A stretch of DNA of 64,000 nucleotides, taken from NCBI GenBank assembly GCA_020634755.1, contig JACKBC010000022.1, positions 1-64,000 of the forward strand. Direction: 5' to 3'. The notes beneath the pieces were generated by a model. It made no database searches. It was given only the letters and a program-made list of their open reading frames with translations, and was not told where the DNA came from. Source of the stretch: Caldilineaceae bacterium. GTDB lineage: Bacteria; Chloroflexota; Anaerolineae; Caldilineales; Caldilineaceae. Both the position numbers and the translations under genes were made by a program. Positions 10,964 through 21,719 of the stretch are shown piece by piece; position 1 is the first letter of the stretch, and each line of letters opens with the position of its first letter.

Positions 10964-13330
10964 TTATTCGGCTGGAATCGTCATGCCGAGGAAGCGTTCA
11001 AACAAATGGTAGCGCCAAATAGCGCGTATCAGGAACATCCAGACAACGGCCAAAAGTATTAGCCCCACAGTCACAAACATGGGCTTGCGCAAGATGCCAA
11101 AATAGAAGCCGAGTGCAGGTATGAAATAGATGATTTGAAATACGCCAAAGAGAATCAGCGCCAGCCAGGCCGGTCGTTTATCGCTGCTCACTTTTTTCCG
11201 CCAACCGGTAAAGAAGGGGAAGGGCGGCTCCAAAAAGAGCAGCAGCATAAAGGCCGTATACGAGATAAAGGTGGAAAGGGCGCCCTGGGCCGAAACGGTG
11301 CCCACCGTTTCACCAAGGTTTGCGTCATCCAGCGTAACCCCCGTATAGTCCAAATAGGCCTGTAGGCTTTTGCGCGGCAGCGATGAGTCCGTGGCCGCAT
11401 TTTTGGCGCCGTTGTAATCAAAGAGATAGACACCCACGCCCAGCAGCATGGTCAACAGCGCCACGGGAATAACAAAGCGCGCCAACGAACTTAAGATATC
11501 CCCCTCTATAACGCGCGGCTTGGCCCACAGCGTCAGGAAGAAGGCCGGAATGCCTACCGTAAATGTGGTCAGCGCTACCTGAGCCGGATCAAATGGAAAG
11601 TTGAGGCCGATCATGGTCACGGCAATGATCAAGAGCGTGGTGGTGGTGGAGCGGGCCAAAAAGAGATACAGCGCGCTGGACATGCCGGCAATAATGCGGC
11701 GACCTTCGCTAAAGGCCGGGCGCAGCGCCTCGAACAGATCGTTGAGCAGCACCATGTCGGCTACGTTAGCGTAGCGCTGCTGCCCGACTGCATGGCAATC
11801 CCCAGCGAAGCCTGCGAGCGACAGCACGTCGTTGACGCCATCGCCCATCATGGCTACGCCATCACCGTGACGCAGCAGCGAAATCGACCAGGCGCTCTTT
11901 CTGTTCGGGCGTAATGCGGCAAGATGGATGCTTCCGGCACCGCCTGATCCAGCTCGGCCGGAGCTCCGTGGGCCAGCTCCGGGCCAGAGACCAACAGTGT
12001 CGTCAAATGAACCAGTTTGTTTGGCCAGCGCCGCTACTGTATGCAGTTATCACGGGGAATTACTTTGGGCTCTATGCCCGGCGCGGTCATTCAGCAATGG
12101 TCTCTGGCACCCGGTATGGGGCGTAGCTCATCGCTCCAGGCTGATCAGCGCCAGCAGGCAGGCAGCGGCAGCAGCAGTTGACCTTCTGCATTGTGCAGGA
12201 AAGGGCATCCGGTGCGTAGGCAAAAAGAGCAGCGCGCAACCGCAGGTTGGACACTCCTGCACCTGCCGGTCCAGGTCGGGCATGATAACGGCCGCTTCGG
12301 ACACCAGCGCGGGTTTGAGCATTTCACTGCGCCCAGCACGTAAACCTGCGCGGCGCTCCGCTGTATCGGAAATGCCGGCGCCATTTTCGCGAAGGCAAAG
12401 GCCACTTCACCATCCACCGTGGGCTTTCGTGCCAGGGCGCCGCCTACAATATTCGCTGGTTTTTGTTTTTGGGCCGAAGCTGCGCACAAAATGCCCAGTT
12501 AGGTGGTAATGGCATCTTCGGTTTTGCGCAGGTTGCGTCAGCGGATAAATTTCATTAAAGAAAAGCAGGCGGTTGGCTGTAAGCGTGCCGGTCTTATCGG
12601 TGCAAAGCACGTTGATGTTTAACGCTGAGCGACTCAACGGCGATGGTCTCTGCTGGCGCACTGCTGCCCCACTTTGGCGCGCCCAATATTCATAGGCCAC
12701 CTGATCATTAAAAAGAGGCCATGGGGCACCTGGCCGGTGAAACGGCCGCAATCACCTGGCATTGTTTAAAGCGCTTCCAACAGGGCGGCCGTAAGATCAG
12801 AATACTAAGACGGCCACAAAAGAGCATAACCAACAACCAGAAAGTTGATCTTTTTTGCAGCGGCGTTTCCACAATGGACATGGTGCGCGCGGCGGCCCGT
12901 ATGAGCTGATTAGCAAAACTTTCGGCACCACCTTTTCAGCCACGTAATATCCATCGCCGTGACGCAAAAAGAACCAGCAACGGGGCATCACCTTCCTGCT
13001 TGCGAATCAGGTCAGGCTCACCGGTGAGCAGCGCTAAATCCATCTCCAGCATTGCCCGCAGTGACCGCACCAAATCCACACAATTTGGTCTCACCAGGGC
13101 GCACGCTTGCAACAAGATCACCCTGCACGACTTCATCGGGCAAAATTTCCCGCCTCCGCGCCCATCGCGCACAGCGGTGACGCACCAGCGTGGCCAGCAG
13201 CGAAATGCCGGTCAAGCTGGCGCTGGCGCGAATCTCCTGCAACGTGCTGATCAGCGCATTGATGGGTGATACCGTCTGGTGCGAAGGCGTCACAAGCGCC
13301 GCCCCATGGAGATGAGCGCCAGAACCCATC
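10964..13330 (-). pseudogene. Cation-transporting P-type ATPase, broken by many frameshifts
   Basis: The parts of one P-type (E1-E2) ATPase can be read in order on the minus strand but in changing frames: SPINALISTLQEIRASASL and ILPDEVVQGDLVASVRPG (near 13260-13080), LALLTGEPDLI (actuator TGE loop, near 13030), LCTDKTGTLTANRL (phosphorylation motif, near 12600), LVSEAAVIMPDLDRQ (near 12300), then GDGVNDVLSL and a 295-residue C-terminal membrane part ending at 10964. Even the last piece has an internal compensated shift: the alternative frame reads KASLGIAMQSGSSAT after the hinge motif. Total span fits a family length of ~800 residues. It is either a pseudogene or a stretch of poor sequence. 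The adjacent transporter has similar single-base errors, which favours the second. Confidence 0.85.
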
Positions 13331-13564
13331 CTAAAACAGGATATTGTTAAGTAATAAGCGTAAAAAGGTTGGTCCGAGCAGTCTGCCAATAGGTGCGCCC
13401 AGTTTTTAATCGATGTTGTCGTTGCCCCAGACCCTGACGCGACGCTGCAAGACTTCTTGCTGGCTGAGACGGGCTGGGATAGATCTCTGTTCAGATAACA
13501 TTTGCCATGTCCACTCTTTCAGGGTGTAATGCTTGGTTGGTGTGTTGATAGCAGGCGCCACCAT

Positions 13565-14679
13565 TGACCAGCTCGTCGATCTGAACCCCCGTGTACTATG
13601 CCATCGCCAGAAAGCAAAACCGCAATGGGGCGCGATCGAATCGAAGTGGCTAAAGACGATCATTAAAATTACCGTGAGCGGTACGCTGAAAACATGCCCG
13701 TTATGCCCCAAATGGCGCCAAAAACACCCAGCGACACCAGCACCACAAAGGGACTTAAATTGAGCTGATTGCCCATCATGCGCGGCTCGATAAAGTAGCC
13801 GTTGATCATCTGGATAATGATCAAGGCCAGCGCCAACGCGCCCACGGTGGTCCAGTCGCCAAATTGGAGCAGCGCCATGAGCACGGGAAAGGCCACCGCC
13901 ACGACCGAACCAATATTGGGAATAAAATTGAGAATAAAAATGAGCAACGCCCAGACCACGGCATAATCCAGGTCAAACAAAATCATGGCGGCAAATGAGA
14001 CCAGGGCCGTAATCAGGCTCACAATCGTCTTCACCGTAATGTAGGTTTGAATCTGCTCGTGAATCGAGCGCATGATGATCTGAAATTCACCACGCTGCTC
14101 GTCATCTTGAAACATGTTGCGCGCTTTGGCCGAAAATGTCTCCTGCTCCAGCAGCAAGAAGATGACGTAAACCACCACGTAGATGGCATTGCTAAATAGG
14201 CTGGCCATGCTGGCAATGAGCGTTGTCATGTAGGTGCTAAAGTAGTCGGCGCCATAGACAAAGAGCTGATCCACCACGTCCACGCCGCGCCGCGCCTCGT
14301 TGCCCAGCAGCGTCGTCCAAACCCGATTGGGAATGGTGGCGATGAGCGCCTCCAGATTTTTCATGTATTCGGGCCATCGGCTCATAAAGTCAATGGCGCT
14401 AAAGTAGACCACCCCGGCCACGCGCAGCATGACAAACGTAATGAGCACCAACCCCACAATCATTGCCAGACCGCGCGGACATTGGAAGGGGCCAATTTTG
14501 ATGCGATGGATAACGTTGGTCAGGTCGTTGATGATGAGCCAAAGCCCAACGGAGATGGTAATCGGAATCAGAATGGAACTGCCGTTGATCATCACCAATA
14601 CGATCAAAAATGCCGCCAGCAAAAAGCCCAATATAGAAGCACGTTGGGTAAGCGGAAGAAATGGGATGTACATAGTCAA
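13565..14679 (-). pseudogene. AI-2E family transporter, frameshifted near its C-terminus
   Basis: The intact part (14679 down to ~13695) encodes about 330 residues with the AI-2E/PerM pattern: paired N-terminal helices, a long central segment with NRVWTTLLGNEARRGVDVV, and C-terminal helices ALLIFILNFIPNIGSVVAVAFP and YFIEPRMMGNQLNLSPFVVL, ending GAIWGITGM. The expected continuation FFSVPLTVILMIVFSHFDSI is present in another frame; a single missing T in a T-run near 13693 explains the break. A second shift near 13630 restores PIAVLLSGDG. The product would be a homotrimeric membrane exporter or permease. The function named after autoinducer-2 is not established for most members. It lies next to the similarly damaged ATPase. 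Confidence 0.85.
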
Positions 14680-15124
14680 AATTCCATTACGGCACTCAAC
14701 ATATCAGATACCCAGATGCGGGGACGCGGCGTCGTGGCGATAATATTTGCGCCCAACGCAAGCCTTACACGGCGCTAATGGCCATTGGCAAACTATTTAT
14801 GCTTATTATGCACAATACCAAATCCATGTGCAAACACCCGGCGCGTTGATGGAATTTGCTCAGAGAAAAGCGAATCCGCTAGGCGGCGCTGCCGTAAAAG
14901 AATGCACCTTTTCCAAGACGGATCTCCTACAAAAGTACTATTGACACAGCTCTATTTGGGTCATATTGTACAAGAGACCTATCCCATGCCCGGACATAGC
15001 TATAACCAGGGTACATCTATGTCCAGGGCACATTTATAGAAAGGGCCAGCCGACACTTTCTATAAATATCCGCCATCATACAAATTCCATCAATGTCGCT
15101 AATGTATCTATAAGGGAGCGTCAG
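14680..15124. other. Intergenic region between divergent genes
   Basis: 445 nt with no recognised gene. The frame of the next gene is open through 14966-15124, but its composition (RPIPCPDIAITRVHL) does not look coding. Two imperfect copies of a CTATG(T)CC-GG-CAT word lie near 14982-15034. The promoters of both divergent genes must lie here. Confidence 0.5.
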
Positions 15125-18100
15125 GTGCTGCTGCTTTGTCCTCTTGCTTTGAAAAGCCTGTCCGTATTGCGTATTGCTTCAGCTAAATCTCGAGCCTCTT
15201 TTACGCTATTGCTGGTGATGATGATTTCAATCCAAGGGTTGCTATTGCCTGTGCACTGGGAAAAGACGCTGGCCCAATCGCCATCTATGCGCATTAGTCA
15301 GATTTATGGTGGCGGCGGCAACAGCGGCGCCACGCTCAACTCTGACTTTATTGAGCTGTTCAATGCCAGCGCCGCGCCGGTTGACCTCGCCGGCTGGTCT
15401 GTGCAATATGCCGCTGCCGATGGTACCAATTGGCAAGTGACGCCACTGAGCGGGCAGGTGGCGCCAGGGGGTTATCTGTTGATCAAGCAGGCCAGCGGAA
15501 CCGGTGGCAGCGATGCCGGCACCGCGCTGGAAACGCCCAACGTGGTGGGCGCCATTACCATGAGCGCCACCAAAGGCAAAGTGGCGTTGGCATCCAGCAC
15601 AAACCCCATCAATGGTAGTGGTGACGCCAATGTTGTGGACTTTGTCGGCTATGGCGCGGCCACCGAATTTGAAGGCGGGGGGGCAGCCGGCGGCGCCGCC
15701 AATAGCGCCGCCGTTTTCCGCTCCGGCAGCGGCTGCACCGATACCGACCAAAACCAGAGCGACTTCAGCGCCGGCGCCCCACAACCGCGCAACAGCGCTT
15801 CGCCCGCCGTTCCTTGTGCTGTTGCTCCCACCGATACCCCGTTGCCCACCGAAACGCCCACCGCCATACCGACCGACACTCCTCTGCCCACGGAAACATC
15901 CACCGAGATACCCACGACAACGCCGACGGAAACATTGATGCCAACCGATACTTCTACGATTACTCCTACGGTTACTCCTGTGACTACTCCTACGCTCACT
16001 CCTACCATTGCGCCACCCACCGCCACGGCTACCTTTACACCGACACGTACATTTACACCTGCGGCTATGGCCACATTGACGCCTACATTGACGCCTACAT
16101 TGACACCTACATTCACCCCCGTATTCACACCGACTGAGTCGCCAACCATGACACCACTAATCACATCGACTGCCACCACGGCGCCGCTTACGCCCACCAA
16201 TACAGTCTCACCCGTCACGTCAACGCCAACATTACCAACGCCAACATTACCAACGCCAACATTCACAAACACCGTTGTTGTCACCGGCACGGTGGGCCCG
16301 ACCGCCACGCCCGTGGTGGCAGATACGGCCACGGCGACGGCGGCTCCCGTCGAGCTGCCGCCCATTCGAATTGCGGAAGTGTTGGCCGATCCCAAAGCTG
16401 CCGCCGACAATCAAGCCGAGTGGATCGAACTGGTTAGCTTTGCCACGGAGCCGATCAATCTAAACGGCTGGCGCTTAGCCGACCTGGGTACGGATAACCA
16501 CGTAATCAATGGAGACCTATTCATCCAGCCCGGTCAGCACTTGTTACTGGCGCGCAATGCAGATACGACGCTCAATGGCGGCGTTGCTCCTGCATATGTA
16601 TACAGCGGCCTTCAGTTGGCCAACGGCGCCGACGAACTGCTGCTTTTTGCGCCCGATGGACGCGAAGTGGATCGCGTGGTGTGGGGCGGCGCTAGTGGAT
16701 TGACCGTGCAGGCGGGGCTCAGTTTGGAGCGCACCAATCGCGATGATCCGGCCGTGTGGACGCTGGCGCAGAGTGCATGGCCCGGCTCTGCGGGAGACTG
16801 GGGCAGCCCCGGCGCGGCGTATACGCCGCCGGTCGCCACTGCTACGCCTACCTTCACGCCGGTTGTCGCGCCTGGCCAATCGCCGACGCCAGCGCTTACC
16901 CCCACAGTGCTGGTGGTCGATACCGCCACACCGCTGCCCGGCCCCATGCCAATCTATCTGAGCGAGATTATGGCCAACCCCAATGCGGCCAGCGATACCA
17001 CGGGTGAATACATTGAGTTGTGGAATGGCGCCGCCGTACCGATCAATCTGCGCGGCTGGACGCTGCTCGACCTGGGCAGCGACCGCCACACGATTGCCGC
17101 CGATCTCATTGTGCCACCGGGCGGTTATGTAGTGCTGGCGCGCAGCGCCGATACGGCGCTCAATGGCGGCGTGCAGGCCGACTATGTTTACAGCGGTTTT
17201 AGCCTGGCCAACGGTGATGACGAAGTTATTCTGCTGGCCCCCAATGGCGCTGAAGTGGAACGCTTTGTGTGGGAGAGCGGCGTGGGGCTAACGCCACCCA
17301 ATGGCGCCAGCCTAGAGCGCGATCTGCTCGACGCCGCCCAACCTTGGTATGCCGCGCAGAGCGTCTGGCCCGGTTCGGCGGGCGACCTGGGTAGCCCTGG
17401 CGCGGCCTATGTGGCGCCCATTGTGGTGGATACGGCCACACCCACGGCCACAAACACGCTTGTGGCCGTGGCGCCAACGCTCGTCCCCACGTTGGACCCA
17501 GCGGTGCGGCTTTATCTATCTGAGCTGATGATCGACCCAGCCGCCGTGGGCGACGCAGCCGGCGAATGGATCGAGCTATATAACCCTGGTCCGCAAAGCG
17601 TCAATCTGCGCGGCTGGACATTGGCCGACCTGGGCGGTGACAGCCATCAGATTGCGGCGGATCTATTCATCGCGCCGGGCCAATACTTGGTGCTGGCGCG
17701 CAATGGCGATGCTTCGCTCAACGGCAACGTGGCGCCGGCTTATATTTACAGCAATGTTTCGTTGGCCAATAGCGCCGATGAACTGCTGCTCCTGAGCCCC
17801 GATGGACAAGCCATAGACAGTATGGCCTGGGGCGGCGATACCGGCCTAAAGGCGCCACGGGGCGCTAGCCTGGAGCGCACGGGGTTTGATGCGGCCAACT
17901 GGGCAGCAGGCAGCACGCCCTGGCCAGGTTCTTTGGGTGATGCCGGAACGCCCGGCGCGGCCTACATGCCAGCTGTGGCGACAGCCACCGCCACGGCTGG
18001 CGTAATCACGCCGCTGCCCGCTGCACCAACGGCCACGGCCACCGTCACCGTCATAACAGGCGCCACGTGGCCTTTGGCCGCGGCGCCCGGTGCGCTGCAA

Positions 18101-20311
18101 ATTGATGAGATCGCCTATCGCGGCAGTGATGAGGAATATGTTGAGCTGTTCAACAATTCAACGGAGGTGGTGGCGCTGGCTGGCAGATCCATTGGGGATG
18201 CCGAGGTTCCCGGCAGCGGCGAAGGCATGTATGCATTGCCAGATAATGTGAGCTTGGCGCCGGCCCAAAAGTATTTGATTGCGCGTAATGGCGCTGCCTT
18301 CCGTCAGCGCTGGGGCCGTGGCGCCGACGCCCAATTTGATGATAGCGACCCCGCGATTCCCAGCCTGAGCAAACGGTCCGATCTAGCCAGCGGCTCTTGG
18401 GCGCTCAAAGATGGCGGTGATGAAGTGGTATTGCTTAACGCCGCCGGGGAAGTGGAAGACGCCGTGGCGTATGGCTCGGGCAATTACGCCGCGCTGGGCC
18501 TGACCGGTGAACTAAACGCACGCGGCGATTTCACTTTGCAGCGGGTGCCGGGGGCCCAATTCCCCACCGTGCGCGAGGTAAGGCATCGCTTTTTGGCGGC
18601 CCCGCCGCACCCATTTGAAACGCGCAGTCTGCCCATTATCCCATCCACCACGCATCCCAATTTGGATCATGGGCTCATGGCGTTGTGGGGTTCGCTGGGG
18701 GCATACAGCAATTTTACAGCCGATTACACGGCGCCGCCGCACTATCTTGGCGCAGCTAGTGGCGCCGTCGGGCTTGATTTTATAGCGCTGGCTGATCCGC
18801 TGGGCGCTTCCAATGAGCTAGCGGTGGCGCTTATGGAAAATGTGGGCGCAACGGCTGCGCAACCGCAGCCCGTCCGTATTCCAGCTTGGGCATGGCAAAG
18901 TGAAGCGGGCGATGACGCCATTATCTACAGCCCGCAGCCCACAGCTTTTGCCGACCAGGCCGGGTTGCGCCAGTTTTTGCTCAACGGGGCTGGTGTGGCC
19001 CAGTGGGCCAACAAAACTCCACCGATTATGGCGGGTGTGGTGGCCACGTTTGCCGATGATTTGGAGGCGCCCTCTAATTTAAGCCAATTGGTTAAACGGT
19101 GGCGCTCGGCAGCAGCCCCGCTTATCCCGAGCGGCAACACCAATCCCCCGCTGCCGGGCCTTTCGCCACCGGCGCCGCGCTATACGGGGCTGGCCGCGGC
19201 TGGCCCCAATCTGCCCCAATTGTTGGAGGCGCTGCAGGCGCGCCGCGGCTGGCTTACGTCCGCCCCCACCATCTGGCTCACCCTCCAAGCCGAACTGCCC
19301 GATGGCCAGACACGCTGGATGGGACAACAGATGCAGCCAGCTGGCAATGTGCGGTTTAACCTCTTCTACGGTGACAAAACGGGAGAAGTCGCTGGGCTGT
19401 CGCTGTGGCGCAACGGCACTCCCGTGCAGCAGCTCGATTTCCCGCCGGCGGATGGACGCTGGCGCGTGACGCTGGACGCTGAGCCGGACAGCTTCTATTT
19501 TGGCGTGGTCACTCAGGCCGATGGTGACTTTGCCGTTACGGCTCCGATTCGCATTTTGGCTGCGTCGACCCCAGCCCAAACTGGTGACAATCGCACCGAT
19601 CAGCCGCCCGTTGCAAGCGGCAATTCGGCGGCCAGCGGCGCCAAGAGCGCCAATAGTTCAAGTCACGGCATCGATCCTACACATGGTCAAGCATCAGGGG
19701 CGCCCGGTTCGCTGGCCGCGGCCAAACTAGTTGGCTTGGATCGCTGGGTCGAATTTAGGGCGGTGGTGATCGCGCCGCCCGGGCTGTTTAACAACAGCAT
19801 GTATGTGGCCGAACCGGCGCCCAATCCCGAAAGCCCATTGGCGGGGCTCGGGATCAATGTCTATTTACGCAGCGGGAATTTTCCGGCGCTGCAAGAGGGA
19901 GACTGGGTTTTGGTTCGCGGCATGGTAGACACGTTCCGCGGCGAAATGGAAGTTTTGCTGCAAGAGCCGGGCCAGATCTGGCGCATTGGCCCAGATGACC
20001 CGCTGCAGCCGCTGCCTATTGCTGTAGCAGAGATTGGCGAATCGTTAGAGGCGCGTTTGGTAACATTTGAGGGCGTGGTCCAAGGTTGGAGTCGAGATAG
20101 CATCTATTTGAGCGACCCATCTGCTCCCGACGCGCCGGCCGTGCGGGTGACGGTCCGCAGCAGCCTGGACTGGCGCCGTCCCTATGTGAACAAAGGGGAA
20201 ATCTGGCGCGTCACCGGTGTGGTCAGCCAGTTTGCCACAGAGGCGCCATGGAACGATGGGTATCGGATATTAGTGCGTTATAAGACAGATCTGCAACGGA
20301 TTAATGACTAA
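15125..20311 (+). CDS. Giant secreted lamin-tail-domain surface protein
   Basis: 1728 residues from the GTG at 15125, chosen because AAGGGAG precedes it at good spacing and a signal peptide follows (ASFTLLLVMMISIQGLLLP, cleavage near LAQS). The frame is open further upstream to 14966. Five lamin-tail-like domains are visible, beginning MRISQIYGGGGNSG, IRIAEVLADPKAA, IYLSEIMANPNAA, LYLSELMIDPAAVG and LQIDEIAYRGSDEEYVELFN; each has a 'WIELYN...NLxGWxLxDLG' core and 'GSLGDxGSPGAAY' end. Thr/Pro-rich linkers separate some (about 15830-16290 is the longest). A following region with VGLDFIALADPLG looks like a degenerate PHP-type domain. The C-terminus (VGLDRWVEFRAVV onward) resembles two OB-fold-like beta domains. 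Probably a cell-surface or extracellular protein; its ligand is unknown. Confidence 0.88.
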   Translation: MLLLCPLALKSLSVLRIASAKSRASFTLLLVMMISIQGLLLPVHWEKTLAQSPSMRISQIYGGGGNSGATLNSDFIELFNASAAPVDLAGWSVQYAAADGTNWQVTPLSGQVAPGGYLLIKQASGTGGSDAGTALETPNVVGAITMSATKGKVALASSTNPINGSGDANVVDFVGYGAATEFEGGGAAGGAANSAAVFRSGSGCTDTDQNQSDFSAGAPQPRNSASPAVPCAVAPTDTPLPTETPTAIPTDTPLPTETSTEIPTTTPTETLMPTDTSTITPTVTPVTTPTLTPTIAPPTATATFTPTRTFTPAAMATLTPTLTPTLTPTFTPVFTPTESPTMTPLITSTATTAPLTPTNTVSPVTSTPTLPTPTLPTPTFTNTVVVTGTVGPTATPVVADTATATAAPVELPPIRIAEVLADPKAAADNQAEWIELVSFATEPINLNGWRLADLGTDNHVINGDLFIQPGQHLLLARNADTTLNGGVAPAYVYSGLQLANGADELLLFAPDGREVDRVVWGGASGLTVQAGLSLERTNRDDPAVWTLAQSAWPGSAGDWGSPGAAYTPPVATATPTFTPVVAPGQSPTPALTPTVLVVDTATPLPGPMPIYLSEIMANPNAASDTTGEYIELWNGAAVPINLRGWTLLDLGSDRHTIAADLIVPPGGYVVLARSADTALNGGVQADYVYSGFSLANGDDEVILLAPNGAEVERFVWESGVGLTPPNGASLERDLLDAAQPWYAAQSVWPGSAGDLGSPGAAYVAPIVVDTATPTATNTLVAVAPTLVPTLDPAVRLYLSELMIDPAAVGDAAGEWIELYNPGPQSVNLRGWTLADLGGDSHQIAADLFIAPGQYLVLARNGDASLNGNVAPAYIYSNVSLANSADELLLLSPDGQAIDSMAWGGDTGLKAPRGASLERTGFDAANWAAGSTPWPGSLGDAGTPGAAYMPAVATATATAGVITPLPAAPTATATVTVITGATWPLAAAPGALQIDEIAYRGSDEEYVELFNNSTEVVALAGRSIGDAEVPGSGEGMYALPDNVSLAPAQKYLIARNGAAFRQRWGRGADAQFDDSDPAIPSLSKRSDLASGSWALKDGGDEVVLLNAAGEVEDAVAYGSGNYAALGLTGELNARGDFTLQRVPGAQFPTVREVRHRFLAAPPHPFETRSLPIIPSTTHPNLDHGLMALWGSLGAYSNFTADYTAPPHYLGAASGAVGLDFIALADPLGASNELAVALMENVGATAAQPQPVRIPAWAWQSEAGDDAIIYSPQPTAFADQAGLRQFLLNGAGVAQWANKTPPIMAGVVATFADDLEAPSNLSQLVKRWRSAAAPLIPSGNTNPPLPGLSPPAPRYTGLAAAGPNLPQLLEALQARRGWLTSAPTIWLTLQAELPDGQTRWMGQQMQPAGNVRFNLFYGDKTGEVAGLSLWRNGTPVQQLDFPPADGRWRVTLDAEPDSFYFGVVTQADGDFAVTAPIRILAASTPAQTGDNRTDQPPVASGNSAASGAKSANSSSHGIDPTHGQASGAPGSLAAAKLVGLDRWVEFRAVVIAPPGLFNNSMYVAEPAPNPESPLAGLGINVYLRSGNFPALQEGDWVLVRGMVDTFRGEMEVLLQEPGQIWRIGPDDPLQPLPIAVAEIGESLEARLVTFEGVVQGWSRDSIYLSDPSAPDAPAVRVTVRSSLDWRRPYVNKGEIWRVTGVVSQFATEAPWNDGYRILVRYKTDLQRIND

Positions 20312-21107
20312 TTTCTGGTTTACATCAGCGTACTTTTCTATGCCAAGAGTACGCTGGCTATACGTTTGCGCGATGAATTGGCCAATTATAAAGATATATG
20401 AAAAGATGTCGAAGGTTTTGGGATTAATATACGATTAATATAGTAGAACAACTTATGTCCAATGCTGTACCTAGGCTCGCATTGCATAGTTCCATCGTGT
20501 AATTAATATAATTACATTGTACGAATTGAGCAACACGACTTATGTAGCGTCTACGGATGGATGATTATACTTGTGTCCATGCGAGCCTCGATGACGAGGC
20601 TCGAACTATCTAGAGTTGTTGCATGATGCATTAGTAGGCAAGCGCTAGCACGACTCGGTTTACATAGGTCCCAAATAGTATAGGTGCAAAATAGTAAATG
20701 TCAGGATACTGCAAGACATTTAACATTAAGGAAATGGTACACTGTCGTATATAAATACAGTCAAAATGTATTAGAAAACATAAGGAAATATAACGTTTGC
20801 CGGAAATATGAGCCCATGACTTACGCAGCACTTGCGGATTGCCAACAGTGAATCCGTTTGCATTAAAGATAAAGTTGGTCGAGGTTTGTGTAAGTTTTGA
20901 GCAGAAGAGTACGACAACAGCAGTCTGTATGAAATATTTTGATTGTTTTTAGCGAATTGTGGGCATAAGAAGAAATTATCAAGAAAACTCCATCGTCATT
21001 TTGAGGACATATGGAGGACATTATGTTATACTGGTGGATTAGTACATGTGGTTTCACAAAAGCACGTAAGCCGCGACCAGGTATATCTATAGCGTTCTCG
21101 CACTGTA
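20312..21107. other. AT-rich intergenic region with hairpins
   Basis: About 800 nt with no credible gene. It holds a stem after the surface protein (CAGCGTACT at 20326-20334 with 20348-20356, terminator-like but without a T-run), a GAGCCTCG-ATGA-CGAGGCTC hairpin at about 20584-20603, and a single GACTTACGCAGC word near 20819 that resembles one end of the MITE-like elements further on. Confidence 0.55.
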
Positions 21108-21122
21108 TTGACTTTTCTTCGA

Positions 21123-21719
21123 ATGATAAACATTCGCAAAAAGGTTGCTGTCAATCGGCGACCTGCGCCCATAATCGAAGATGAGAAAACAACCCATCTG
21201 GCTGGAAGAAGATCGTCAGATGATTTTTTGCATCTCTTAAAAAATGGCGACGAGGCAGCATGGCAACAGCTTACCAATGAGTGGAGCCCCCGCTTATATC
21301 GTTATTTGAGGTGTAATTTGCCTTCTACGGAAGATGTGGAGGATGTGTTAAGCGACACGATGATTGCCACGGTGCAAGCGATTGGCAATTTTGACGGAAA
21401 TGCAGCGATTTCAACTTTTATTTATTCAATTGCAAAACGCAAAGTAGCAGATTTCTGGCGTAAACGGAAGGAAGTCTTCGAGCTACCAGAAACGATCTCC
21501 ACCTCCGGACCCACTAGCATGGGCATTGAGTTGCAAGAAGCGCTTAATGAACTGCCAGACACGTCCCGGCAAGCCTTAATTTTACGCTACTATGTGGGTA
21601 TGGGAGTCGATGAGGTGGCCGAAGTTTTAGGGAAATCTTATAAAGCTACTGAATCGTTATTAAGCCGGGGACGAAGTAGATTGCAGGCCGTGTTGAAAGA
21701 CGCGGATATTAAAGAATGA
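21123..21719 (+). CDS. ECF-type RNA polymerase sigma factor
   Basis: 198 residues from the ATG at 21123; a TTG at 21108 would add five residues, and neither has a clear ribosome-binding site. Region 2 is seen in AWQQLTNEWSPRLYRYLRCN through STEDVEDVLSDTMIATVQAI, and region 4 in ALNELPDTSRQALILRYYVG with a helix-turn-helix, MGVDEVAEVLGKSYKATESL. There is no region 1.1 or 3, as in ECF sigma factors. The stop overlaps the start of the next gene (ATGA), so it is coupled to a membrane protein that should act as its anti-sigma or sensor. It probably drives transcription of surface-related genes in response to an envelope signal (inference). Confidence 0.92.
   Translation: MINIRKKVAVNRRPAPIIEDEKTTHLAGRRSSDDFLHLLKNGDEAAWQQLTNEWSPRLYRYLRCNLPSTEDVEDVLSDTMIATVQAIGNFDGNAAISTFIYSIAKRKVADFWRKRKEVFELPETISTSGPTSMGIELQEALNELPDTSRQALILRYYVGMGVDEVAEVLGKSYKATESLLSRGRSRLQAVLKDADIKE

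Noticed and set aside
14966..15124. N-terminal extension of the giant lamin-tail protein from 14966
   Set aside because: The extra residues are not protein-like for a signal peptide, no ribosome-binding site precedes that start, and a GTG with AAGGGAG lies at 15125 just before a good signal peptide.
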